DNA of 13,885 nucleotides, taken from the NCBI GenBank assembly GCA_045531795.1, contig JAZSET010000074.1, positions 1 to 13,885 of the forward strand. The letters run 5' to 3'. The notes beneath the pieces are model-generated. The model was not told the DNA's origin and made no database searches. It saw only the letters and a list, made by a program, of their open reading frames with translations. Source of the stretch: UBA4717 sp045531795. Lineage in GTDB: Bacteria; Bacillota; Clostridia; Oscillospirales; CAG-272. The position numbers were made by a program, and so were the translations under genes. Shown here in pieces: positions 1 to 6,826 of this stretch (position 1 is the stretch's first letter; every line of letters starts with the position of its first letter).

Positions 1-50
1 CTTGCTTGACATGCAAGAGGTCATCGGTTCAAATCCGCTCATCTTCACCA
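1..50 (+). tRNA. tRNA-Val (anticodon GAC), 3' part, cut by window start
   Basis: The window opens inside a tRNA gene. Bases 1-5 and 13-17 pair perfectly (CTTGC/GCAAG) as the anticodon stem around the loop TTGACAT, giving anticodon GAC at 8-10, which reads valine codons GUC/GUU. A five-base variable loop (18-22), a T arm with loop TTCAAAT (28-34), the 3' acceptor strand CATCTTC (40-46), discriminator A47 and an encoded CCA (48-50) follow. The D arm and 5' acceptor strand lie outside the window. One T-stem pair (T24 against C38) is mismatched. A rho-independent terminator follows directly. Confidence 0.9.
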
Positions 51-52
51 GA

Positions 53-84
53 AGCAAACTCAAACGAGTTTGCTCTTTTATTTT
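53..84 (+). terminator. Rho-independent terminator after the tRNA
   Basis: A perfect stem (AGCAAACTC at 53-61 with GAGTTTGCT at 66-74, loop AAAC) is followed by the T-rich tract CTTTTATTTTAT. It starts three bases after the tRNA CCA end, so it closes the tRNA transcript, and separates it from the surface-protein gene downstream. Confidence 0.9.
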
Positions 85-126
85 ATCATAAATATTTTTT
101 CAGGTCAAGATGAGTTAATGAGACTC

Positions 127-155
127 TTGACAATAAATTTAAATTATGTTAAAAT
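127..155 (+). promoter_or_regulatory. Sigma-A promoter with extended -10 for the dockerin protein gene
   Basis: TTGACA at 127-132 is a perfect -35. After 17 bases comes TAAAAT at 150-155, and TG at 147-148 gives an extended -10 (TGTTAAAAT). Transcription would start near 162, giving a leader of about 100 bases before the ATG at 266. There is no competing promoter between it and the tRNA terminator. It is predicted from sequence only. Confidence 0.7.
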
Positions 156-219
156 AAATTGAAATTTCTTTATCATTTGCTAGAAATTTATTTGGCGACA
201 ATCGCAGTTTACTTTTTGT

Positions 220-241
220 GCGTGTAGCTTCGGTTGCACGC
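220..241 (+). promoter_or_regulatory. UUCG-capped hairpin in the 5' leader
   Basis: Bases 220-228 (GCGTGTAGC) pair with 233-241 (GTTGCACGC) across a TTCG tetraloop (229-232): nine pairs, two of them G-T. The hairpin ends 14 bases before the GGAGG ribosome site at 256-260. The following GATTTTATATATTT is T-rich but broken, so it is a poor intrinsic terminator. A structural, RNA-stabilising or attenuator role is possible. No known riboswitch is recognised. A smaller hairpin (GCGA/TCGC, 195-205) lies just upstream. Confidence 0.45.
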
Positions 242-265
242 GATTTTATATATTTGGAGGCTTTT

Positions 266-2866
266 ATGAAAAAAATTACCATAGTAATTTTATTAGTTTT
301 TCTTTTGTGCTCGTTATGTCTTTGCGTTGGCGCTAAGGATTCGAATGCAAATTTAGCAAAAACTTCAGTATATGCGTTTATAAGTGAAACACCTGGTCAA
401 TTTTTAGATGAAGATACCATTGGCCCGGATGATGAATTTGTAGTTGTAACAGTTATAGATGAATGGAATGACTATAACAAAGTAATGGTACCTTTTGCCG
501 ATATAAAAAATGCCGGAGTTAATGTTAATAATATTGAGAATTACTTTTGTGCAACATTGAAGCTAAATTATCGCAGTAATAGCAAGGATGAATATGGAAA
601 CATTGTATATGATTATAGTAGCTATGAATCAATTTCGAATATTGAGACCGATAATATGATTGAACGATCCTATCTTGATATTACATATCACGAGAACGAG
701 GATAGATTCAAGATTGAAGATAAAATTCATTACTTTGAAGACTGGAGTAGCATTCGGAATTCTATTGCTCTCTATACGGCATCAGTTCAGTCTGACGGAT
801 GGTTAAAGATTGATGAATATGATGCTCAGGTATTATTATACAATAGGTTTTATGATCTTAAACTTCTTGATGTAGACTTTGATGGATACTACGAGATAGG
901 CTTCGTAATTTATTATAACATTGCATCATATGTTCCTGAAGAGGAACATGGAGTAGCAAACTGCGGAATTATGAGAGATGTCACTGCTATCGATGTTAAG
1001 TATTCATGCGAACTGAAATTCGGTGATTTGTTTGTCTATACATATGACCACTTAAACAATTATGTAAATGTAAAAAATATCATTAAGCCATTAAATGGTA
1101 CAATTACCTCATACGAGGAGAAGTTTGAGGACGAACAACAAGCAATTGTTAGATTTGATCGAAAATTCGAATATAATATCATTGATGCTTACTATAGCAA
1201 GGATAATAATATAAGCTATCTTTTCGGCCATGTTGATACAGAATCATATTATGTTGAAAATTCGATATCTGGAAAGACCAATATGTTTGAATTATCAAAA
1301 TCGGAACTTTCCCAAGTTGCTTCCATAGAAGTTGGTTCTGATGTAGTATATTATGTGTATGGTGATAAGCTCATAGGATTCGGGGATTATGCTGCATCAG
1401 ATTCTAATGATATTGAAAACTTTGTAGTAAATTTCGATGCTAATATAGGAACTGTTATAACCGAAAAAATCTATGTAATAAATGGTGAAAATTACGGAAC
1501 ATTGCCAATCCCTTCACATAATTATTACTTGTTTGACGGTTGGTACACTCAATCAGGCGATACAAAAATAGAAAGTTCAACAATTGTCCGCTTGGATTCT
1601 GATCAGACGCTATATGCGAAGTGGCGGTGCGAAGAATTTGAACAGCTTCAGAAATATAGTCTAATATCAGAGGATGCTGATTTGGAAGCACTGATTAACA
1701 AGGAGACGCTTGCACTTTATTTCGCCAAAGCACATACCGCTATTGTGGATGATGAAGAGTGGCACGATGGAGATGCGACTATATTTTTAGATTGTGATAA
1801 TTATCTCGGTGCAATTCAGTTCTGTTTTATTAAAGGAATATTTATTGACAAATATGGTGGATATTTCTATCCGAAAAGAAATGTTGAACTTAAAGATGCA
1901 ATTATATGGGCTGTAAATTCCTTGAAATATTCTGTTGAATACGATATTACGACCGATGATTATTGGCAGCCTTTTTACCGTGTTGCTAAACGAATAGGAT
2001 TACTTGATAACTTAGAAAATACTTTGGCAACTAAAAAAATAACAACAGCTGAAATGGTAATACTCATTCATAATATGTTAAACACAGAGCTTAATGACGG
2101 TAGTATAACATTTGAAGATACTCAATATGATGCAGATGCTTATATTGTGGAAACACCTCTTCAGTCAATTGGAGTTGATACAATTAGTGAAGATGAAGCT
2201 ATTGTTGTACTTGAAATTTTAGATGAAGAGGAAGGCAATCCTATGATAGAAGTTCCATTAACTGAGCTTATTGGAGCTGGAATAGACATATATAATATCG
2301 AGGATTATTTCGGGGCTAGTCTTAGGCTGAATAACTGCCGCACATTTGATTTTAATGGAGAAATTGTTTCCATATATAAAGAATACGAGTATATTTCCAA
2401 TGTTAATAATAAAAACAAATTAACATTGTCAAATTCTGATATTCAATATTTAGAAAATGAGAATATAATAATTGACGGAATTACATATTCATTTGATACA
2501 GAGAGCAATAGTAATTATATAAAGCTCTATACTTTTAAATGTATAGAGGATGGTTGGGAGCTTATTGAGGATTATGAGGCATACGATAGTATCTATGATT
2601 ATGATTATACAATTAGGCTAATTGACGCAGATATTGATGGTAATTTTGATATAGGACTTGTAAGTTATTATTATTTCACTCTTGGAGATATGAATGGTGA
2701 CGGCAAATTCACCTATACTGATGTAACAAAACTTTATGCTTGTTTCAGAGGAATAGCAGAAGTTGCTGAAAGTGCCGATACAGATGTAAACGGCGACGGA
2801 AAATTCAGCTATACTGATATTACAAGACTTTATGCAATCTTCCGTGGAATAGCTTCGTTTGAATAA
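266..2866 (+). CDS. Secreted dockerin protein with InlB-type repeat, SLH-like modules and a duplicated domain
   Basis: This is an 866-residue exported protein. The ATG at 266 is chosen because GGAGG (256-260) stands five bases before it and it opens a signal peptide (MKK, then a hydrophobic run, cleavage near residue 23). A GTG at 218 in the same frame has no ribosome site and lies in the leader hairpin region. Domains in order: an unrecognised domain, residues about 35-218; an InlB/Listeria-Bacteroides B-repeat, about 387-453 (VNFDANIGT ... FDGWYT ... LYAKW); degenerate SLH-like modules, about 480-610 (KGIFIDKYGGYFYP, then ITTAEMVILIHNML); a second copy of the first domain, about 623-803; and a type I dockerin, 806-866, with two calcium loops (DMNGDGKFTYTD and DVNGDGKFSYTD). 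Each copy of the unknown domain ends in a Ca-loop-like stretch (LDVDFDGYYEIG / IDADIDGNFDIG). By family knowledge the dockerin binds a cohesin and SLH modules bind the cell wall. No enzymatic domain is recognised, so the role is probably structural or adhesive, which is inference. No clear terminator follows; an IS remnant lies downstream. Confidence 0.85.
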   Translation: MKKITIVILLVFLLCSLCLCVGAKDSNANLAKTSVYAFISETPGQFLDEDTIGPDDEFVVVTVIDEWNDYNKVMVPFADIKNAGVNVNNIENYFCATLKLNYRSNSKDEYGNIVYDYSSYESISNIETDNMIERSYLDITYHENEDRFKIEDKIHYFEDWSSIRNSIALYTASVQSDGWLKIDEYDAQVLLYNRFYDLKLLDVDFDGYYEIGFVIYYNIASYVPEEEHGVANCGIMRDVTAIDVKYSCELKFGDLFVYTYDHLNNYVNVKNIIKPLNGTITSYEEKFEDEQQAIVRFDRKFEYNIIDAYYSKDNNISYLFGHVDTESYYVENSISGKTNMFELSKSELSQVASIEVGSDVVYYVYGDKLIGFGDYAASDSNDIENFVVNFDANIGTVITEKIYVINGENYGTLPIPSHNYYLFDGWYTQSGDTKIESSTIVRLDSDQTLYAKWRCEEFEQLQKYSLISEDADLEALINKETLALYFAKAHTAIVDDEEWHDGDATIFLDCDNYLGAIQFCFIKGIFIDKYGGYFYPKRNVELKDAIIWAVNSLKYSVEYDITTDDYWQPFYRVAKRIGLLDNLENTLATKKITTAEMVILIHNMLNTELNDGSITFEDTQYDADAYIVETPLQSIGVDTISEDEAIVVLEILDEEEGNPMIEVPLTELIGAGIDIYNIEDYFGASLRLNNCRTFDFNGEIVSIYKEYEYISNVNNKNKLTLSNSDIQYLENENIIIDGITYSFDTESNSNYIKLYTFKCIEDGWELIEDYEAYDSIYDYDYTIRLIDADIDGNFDIGLVSYYYFTLGDMNGDGKFTYTDVTKLYACFRGIAEVAESADTDVNGDGKFSYTDITRLYAIFRGIASFE

Positions 2867-2964
2867 AAGTCCGAATCAGAGTGTTGCTGTCTGCAAACGG
2901 TGCAAATGATTAAACTAAAAGGCATCGCAAAATTGCACAAGTCCACAAAATAATGAACAATTGA

Positions 2965-3017
2965 AAAAATGTCCTTCTAAGGTAGCACAAAAGATACTAC
3001 CAAAGGAGGACATTTTT
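2965..3017 (+). repeat. Imperfect inverted repeat enclosing the ribosome site of the transposase remnant
   Basis: The left arm 2965-2985 (AAAAATGTCCT ... GGTAG) and right arm 2997-3017 (CTACC ... AGGACATTTTT) pair over 11 bp, then an internal loop, then 5 bp, around an 11-base loop. The right arm contains GGAGG (3005-3009), the ribosome site for the ATG at 3018. In an RNA that included both arms the site would be buried. By analogy with known IS elements this could block translation from read-through transcripts, but that is inference. Confidence 0.6.
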
Positions 3018-3190
3018 ATGTCAAGAAATTACGGACACATGAAGGAATACGAAAAGAAATAATGGAACTACGTAAACAAGGTTTAAGCCAAAGAGAAACA
3101 CAGTAGAAATTTGTGTTTGCAGAAATACAATATAATAACAATTAGATCCAATGGTAGACCTCAAAAAACGTCATTGAATTGCTATCGCCT
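3018..3190 (+). pseudogene. IS3-family transposase OrfA, frameshifted 5' fragment
   Basis: From the ATG at 3018, with GGAGG eight bases upstream, the frame reads MSRNYGHMKEYEK and then hits TAA at 3060. Supplying one base near 3056 restores EIMELRKQGLSQRET, the expected continuation of the N-terminal helix-turn-helix of an IS3-type OrfA. The restored frame then meets TAG at about 3104 and further stops. A fragment NGRPQKT follows further on. This is a single-base deletion followed by heavier decay; no functional product is expected. The family assignment is from motif memory, not a search. Confidence 0.55.
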
Positions 3191-3321
3191 GTACAGAAAT
3201 AAGTAAACTTACCCAGCTGAAAACGAAGTCACTATGTCGCCTAAAATCTAATATTTAGTACCATATAGGTATTTTGGTCCTGTCTGCTTAAACTTTGACA
3301 GTATAATTTGCGGGACTTTTC

Positions 3322-4167
3322 TCATTTTAAAAAAGTTTTTATTTTTTCAAGCGATTCCGTGCCGGCTTTTCTGCCAAGCTCATATACCGCATGCATTGTA
3401 TCCGGATTGTGTTCAATTCTGCCTATCGGGAGCTTTTCATTTGGGCGTATTACAAGCGCGTCACCCGACGCTTCTTTATCTGAAATATACTCTAATGTCT
3501 GATTATATACCAGATGTCGGTTCTCCATTGCCTTAATAAGCTTCGGATACTTTTTGTATTTTCTTTTGATTATCGGAATAATCTTGTTTGGTGACTTAAC
3601 ATAGGACTTTGGCTGAGTCAATATAACTACATTATGCTCGTATCCGATACTTTCAAAATATTTCAGTGGAACTGAGTCAGTAATTCCACCGTCAAGTAAC
3701 TTTTTGCCGTCAATCTCAACAATATTTGAAACAAGCGGCAGAGAAGCAGACGCTCTGATATACTCAAGCATAGTTTCGTCTGATTTCGGACAGCTTTTAT
3801 ATATCGTTTCTCCAGATTCGATATCAGTACATACTACATAAAATTCCATAGGATTATTGTCATATGCTTCGTCATCGAATTTATCAAGTTCTCTAGGTAT
3901 GCGCTTATAACAGAATTCTGAACCGAAAAGATCACCGGTTCTGATAAGTGAGCGCATACTGCAGTATCTCTTGTCTCTTGAAAAGCGGGTATTATATCTT
4001 ATGGCTCTGCCGGATTGACCTGACTTATAGTTACACCCGAATGCTGCCCCTGCAGATACTCCGATAGCACCATCAAATGTAATATGGTTTTCCATAAGTA
4101 CATCTGTGACACCTACAGTAAACAGTCCGCGCATACCACCGCCTTCAAGAACGAGCCCTTTTTTCAT
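3322..4167 (-). CDS. Patatin-like phospholipase (YjjU/RssA type)
   Basis: This 281-residue protein has the patatin Ser-Asp dyad. The oxyanion loop is GGGMRG at residues 9-14, the nucleophile is Ser38 in GVSAG (GxSxG), and the partner is Asp159 in LLDGG. ASASLPLVS (about 139-147) is also typical of the family. The C-terminal part (about 200-281) resembles the extra domain of YjjU-like proteins. Members are acyl hydrolases of lipids; the substrate here is unknown. No signal peptide or membrane segment is seen, so it is probably cytosolic. The start is the ATG at 4167, with GGAGG five bases upstream; the longer frame from TTG at 4179 would place the ribosome site inside the gene. It lies 81 bases downstream of citrate synthase on the same strand, separated by a GC-rich hairpin. 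No terminator is visible after it; the IS remnant begins 21 bases on. Confidence 0.85.
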   Translation of the reverse strand: MKKGLVLEGGGMRGLFTVGVTDVLMENHITFDGAIGVSAGAAFGCNYKSGQSGRAIRYNTRFSRDKRYCSMRSLIRTGDLFGSEFCYKRIPRELDKFDDEAYDNNPMEFYVVCTDIESGETIYKSCPKSDETMLEYIRASASLPLVSNIVEIDGKKLLDGGITDSVPLKYFESIGYEHNVVILTQPKSYVKSPNKIIPIIKRKYKKYPKLIKAMENRHLVYNQTLEYISDKEASGDALVIRPNEKLPIGRIEHNPDTMHAVYELGRKAGTESLEKIKTFLK

Positions 4168-4185
4168 AAAATCCTCCAATTATTT

Positions 4186-4210
4186 ATCCCTCCCGTAATG
4201 CGGGAGGGAT
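4186..4210 (-). terminator. Perfect GC-rich hairpin between citrate synthase and patatin genes
   Basis: Ten perfect pairs (ATCCCTCCCG at 4186-4195 with CGGGAGGGAT at 4201-4210) surround a five-base loop. In the minus-strand RNA it follows the citrate synthase stop by 38 bases and precedes the GGAGG of the patatin gene by about eight bases. The 3' side reads AAATAATT, not a U-run, so termination would be weak. It may instead be a partial terminator or an intercistronic stabilising stem. Confidence 0.5.
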
Positions 4211-4248
4211 TATTATGTATAAGACAGGATAAAATGGTAAATAATTGA

Positions 4249-5610
4249 TTATCGTTCATTTATCGGGATATAAGGTGTATAGTGTGTTATAGCCTTATAT
4301 GCAGGACGGATAATCTTCTTTGCAGTCATTATTTCCTCAATTCTGTGTGAACACCAGCCAACTATACGTGCAACTGCAAAGAGAGGGGTATAAAGCTCTG
4401 TGGGTATGCCAAGCATTCTGTAAACAAGACCTGAATACATATCCACATTCGCGCAAATCTCTCTTTCAAGTCCGAGTTTTTCGCGGAGAATGTCGGGCGA
4501 GAGTTTTTCGATCAGTTCAAGAAGTGCAAAGTCATCTCCGTATCCGCGTTTTTCTGCCATTTCCTTTGCGTATTTCTTAAGCATAACTGCTCTCGGGTCG
4601 GATAAGGTGTATATAGCGTGTCCCATACCGTAAATAAGACCGCTATGGTCGTATTCCTCGCCATTTGCAATTTTCTTAAGGAATGCACCAACCTCTGCCT
4701 CGTCTTTAGTGTCCTTGACATTTGCTTTTATGCAGTCAAACATTTCCTGCACTTTAATATTCGCGCCGCCGTGACGGGGACCCTTGAGTGAGCAAATAGC
4801 AGAGGCTATGGCTGAATATGTGTCTGTGCCGGAAGAAGTAACAGTACGGCAGGTAAATGAAGAGTTATTACCGCCGCCGTGTTCGGCCTGTAATATCAGG
4901 CAGAGGTCAAGGAGTCTTGCGTCTTCTTCATTGTAGCCTACATTGTCACCAAGTATTCTTAAAAAGTTCTGCGCAGTGTTGTGCTTGTTAAGTGGGTTAT
5001 GAATCATAAGACTTTCTCCGCAGAAAGCATTTCTGTAAACTGCATAGGACTGCGCTGCAATAATGGGAAGTCTTACCATAAGCTGCATACTCTGACGGAC
5101 AAGATTATCAAATGAAATATCGTCAGGGTTTTCGTCATAAGCATAAAGAGCAAGAACTGATGCTGCAAGCTTGTTCATAATAGAACGGCTGGGGGTTCTC
5201 ATTATAACGTCCTCGGTAAAACGAGGAGGAAGCTCTCTGTATGTATCAAGAAGTGTGTCATAGTCTCTGAGCTGTTCTGCGGTAGGGAGCGAACCAAAGA
5301 AGAGAATATATGAGACTTCTTCAAATCCGAATCGGTTGTCTTTAACGTATCCGTTTATAAGATCATCAATTCTGTAGCCTCTGTAATAAAGCTCACCCTC
5401 AATAGGAGATTTATCACCCTCATTAATTACATATCCGTGTGCGTTACCAATTCTGGTGATACCTGCCATTACACCGGTACCGTCAGGATTTCTCAAACCT
5501 CTCTTGACATTGTAATGGGTGAAATATTTTGAGGGTATATCGTATATGGCTTTGCAGTTGTTCTCGAATTCTGCAAGCAATTCATTCTGAATATTTATAT
5601 TGTTATCCAA
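4249..5610 (-). CDS. gltA: Citrate synthase
   Basis: This enzyme condenses oxaloacetate and acetyl-CoA to citrate in the cytosol. At 453 residues it is near the usual length for the family. Active-site blocks seen: AEHGGGN with His near 243, GPRHGGAN near 279, the signature GMGHAIYTLSDPRA with His near 331, and NVDMYSG with the catalytic Asp near 390. These mark the common Si-type family, not the HMG-CoA-lyase-like Re-citrate synthase known from some clostridia. A 2-methylcitrate synthase activity cannot be excluded. The start is a TTG at 5610, since GGAGG (5617-5621, minus) stands six bases before it. The ATG at 5631 lies upstream of that ribosome site. A good promoter lies at 5664-5692. No aconitase or isocitrate dehydrogenase gene is adjacent. 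Confidence 0.92.
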   Translation of the reverse strand: MDNNINIQNELLAEFENNCKAIYDIPSKYFTHYNVKRGLRNPDGTGVMAGITRIGNAHGYVINEGDKSPIEGELYYRGYRIDDLINGYVKDNRFGFEEVSYILFFGSLPTAEQLRDYDTLLDTYRELPPRFTEDVIMRTPSRSIMNKLAASVLALYAYDENPDDISFDNLVRQSMQLMVRLPIIAAQSYAVYRNAFCGESLMIHNPLNKHNTAQNFLRILGDNVGYNEEDARLLDLCLILQAEHGGGNNSSFTCRTVTSSGTDTYSAIASAICSLKGPRHGGANIKVQEMFDCIKANVKDTKDEAEVGAFLKKIANGEEYDHSGLIYGMGHAIYTLSDPRAVMLKKYAKEMAEKRGYGDDFALLELIEKLSPDILREKLGLEREICANVDMYSGLVYRMLGIPTELYTPLFAVARIVGWCSHRIEEIMTAKKIIRPAYKAITHYTPYIPINER

Positions 5611-5663
5611 AACTAACCTCCAAATTCGCATAAAAAATTTTAACTTGAATATATATTAGGTAT

Positions 5664-5692
5664 ATTCTAACATATCAACTCTGTATTTGCAA
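5664..5692 (-). promoter_or_regulatory. Sigma-A promoter of citrate synthase
   Basis: Read on the minus strand, TTGCAA (5692-5687) is followed after 17 bases by TAGAAT (5669-5664), with TG one base before the -10, giving an extended -10 (TGTTAGAAT). The start site would be near 5657, giving a leader of about 47 bases to the TTG start. It lies in the divergent gap with spoIID. Confidence 0.65.
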
Positions 5693-5727
5693 GAGATTTT
5701 ATAAAACTTGCAAAATATTCACAAATT

Positions 5728-5745
5728 CGCAACAAATGAGTTGCG
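5728..5745. repeat. Inverted repeat upstream of spoIID
   Basis: CGCAAC (5728-5733) and GTTGCG (5740-5745) are perfect inverted copies six bases apart, in the gap between divergent gltA and spoIID and about 11 bases before the spoIID ribosome site (AGGAAAGG, near 5757-5764). It could be an operator or a leader hairpin. No regulator is recognised. Confidence 0.35.
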
Positions 5746-5772
5746 CAAATCTGTACAGGAAAGGTAAACGAT

Positions 5773-6801
5773 ATGGAAAGTAAAATAATCACAGTAATTT
5801 TTTCGGTGATTTTGAGTATTGCCGTAATTTTTAGCACAGAAATATTTGTTTTTGCCGATAAAAGTATTGCAAATGTCAATTGCCCGGTAAAACTTGATTC
5901 CCGGGCTGAGTCTTGTAATGAATCAAAAAATATAAATATTGCGATAGTTGATGATATTGAAGACGCAAAAAACGATTTGTTAATCAGTAAAGATGAAAGT
6001 ATAAATATTGAATTTTTAAAATCGGGTTCTTGCAAGAATATCACTTTGCAGGACTATTTAATAATGGTAGTTATGTCTGAGATGCCTTATACCTATGAAA
6101 GAGAAGCGCTAAAGGCTCAGGCAGTGGCTGCAAGAACATATACACTTAAGCTGATGGAGGAAAACGAAAGACATAATGGCTTTTGCGTTTGTAATAACCC
6201 AAGCCATTGTTCAGCTGCACTTGACAGAGAAGATTATATCGAAAAGTATGGAGATAAAGCTTATGAATCAGCATACGCCGTTGCAAAAAAAGCAGTGAGC
6301 GAGACCGATGGCCTCGTTATAAGGTATGATGGTGAGTTGTGTTGTGCGGTGTATCACTCAAATTCAAACGGGAAAACAGAAAGCTCATATAACCTTTGGG
6401 GAACATATACACCGTATCTTATATCTGTTTCAACCACTGAAAGCCCGACAATTCAAACTGTCAGTGTTGATAAAAGTAAATTTCTTAAAACAATCGGGAC
6501 AGAAAACGACAGATTCAATGTTATATATAATGACAGTGGCAGAGTAAAGGAGATCAAATGCGCAGATAAAGTCGTTACTGCTTCAAAGTTGCGACAATTA
6601 TTCGGACTCAAGTCTTGTGACTTTGAGATTTTGTGTAATCAAAATAAAATAATATTCAATGTTTACGGGTATGGGCATGGAATAGGTATGAGTCAGCTTG
6701 GCGCAAACGAAATGGCCAAAGAGGGAAGCGCCTTTGATGAAATTTTAAAGCATTATTACAGCGGTGTTTCGGTTGAAGAATATAATAAACCACCAGTTTG
6801 A
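5773..6801 (+). CDS. spoIID: Stage II sporulation protein D (SpoIID), lytic transglycosylase
   Basis: SpoIID cleaves peptidoglycan glycan strands during engulfment of the forespore, working with SpoIIP and SpoIIM in the mother-cell membrane. This 342-residue protein has an N-terminal signal anchor (hydrophobic residues about 5-27). The SpoIID core follows: LQDYLIMVVMSEMP with the catalytic Glu103, EALKAQAVAARTYTL (111-125), YHSNSNGKTE, and the C-terminal GYGHGIGMSQLGAN. His134, Cys140, His145 and Cys146 have the spacing of the zinc ligands reported for Clostridioides difficile SpoIID, so a zinc site is likely conserved. The ATG has AGGAAAGG upstream. No convincing sigma-E promoter was found. 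The last four codons form the left arm of the terminator, and the TGA lies partly in its loop. It is convergent with the glucokinase gene. Confidence 0.92.
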   Translation: MESKIITVIFSVILSIAVIFSTEIFVFADKSIANVNCPVKLDSRAESCNESKNINIAIVDDIEDAKNDLLISKDESINIEFLKSGSCKNITLQDYLIMVVMSEMPYTYEREALKAQAVAARTYTLKLMEENERHNGFCVCNNPSHCSAALDREDYIEKYGDKAYESAYAVAKKAVSETDGLVIRYDGELCCAVYHSNSNGKTESSYNLWGTYTPYLISVSTTESPTIQTVSVDKSKFLKTIGTENDRFNVIYNDSGRVKEIKCADKVVTASKLRQLFGLKSCDFEILCNQNKIIFNVYGYGHGIGMSQLGANEMAKEGSAFDEILKHYYSGVSVEEYNKPPV

Positions 6802-6821
6802 CTGGTGGTTTAAATTTTTAT
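6787..6821 (+). terminator. Bidirectional terminator shared by spoIID and glucokinase genes
   Basis: AAACCACCAG (6787-6796) pairs perfectly with CTGGTGGTTT (6802-6811) around a five-base loop, followed by AAATTTTTAT on the plus strand. On the minus strand the exit side is ATTATATT after a run ending in TTT. It ends 15 bases short of the glucokinase stop, so it can serve both convergent genes. The left arm encodes the last residues of SpoIID, and the stop codon lies in the loop. Confidence 0.85.
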
Positions 6822-6826
6822 ATAAA

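Larger units (their letters stand above)
2945..3300 (+). mobile_element. Decayed IS3-family insertion-sequence remnant
   Basis: The 455 bases between the dockerin gene and the patatin gene have no intact ORF but carry IS traces. These are a frameshifted OrfA start from 3018, a later stretch reading NGRPQKT as in the basic end of such OrfA proteins, and a probable terminal repeat at 3281-3300 whose reverse complement begins TGTCAAAGTTTAAGCAGACA, the style of IS3-group ends. Almost all of OrfB is missing, so the element is internally deleted and dead. The left boundary and any target duplication could not be fixed; 2945 is approximate. The right end sits 21 bases beyond the patatin stop codon, and may have displaced terminators of both neighbours. 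Confidence 0.5.

Noticed and set aside
218..265. Longer start (GTG at 218) for the dockerin protein
   Set aside because: No ribosome site stands before it, it overlaps the leader hairpin, and the ATG at 266 has GGAGG at the right distance and opens a clean signal peptide.
4212..4245. Separate promoter for the patatin gene (TTTACC ... CATAAT, minus strand)
   Set aside because: Weak -35 and 18-base spacing in AT-rich sequence; co-transcription with citrate synthase through the hairpin is equally likely.
5640..5772. Sigma-E promoter for spoIID
   Set aside because: Several ATATT stretches occur, but none has a CATACAAT-like box 13-15 bases downstream.
5667..6044. Open frame of 125 residues on the minus strand opposite spoIID
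   Set aside because: It overlaps the signal-peptide region of spoIID and the citrate synthase promoter, with no recognisable product.
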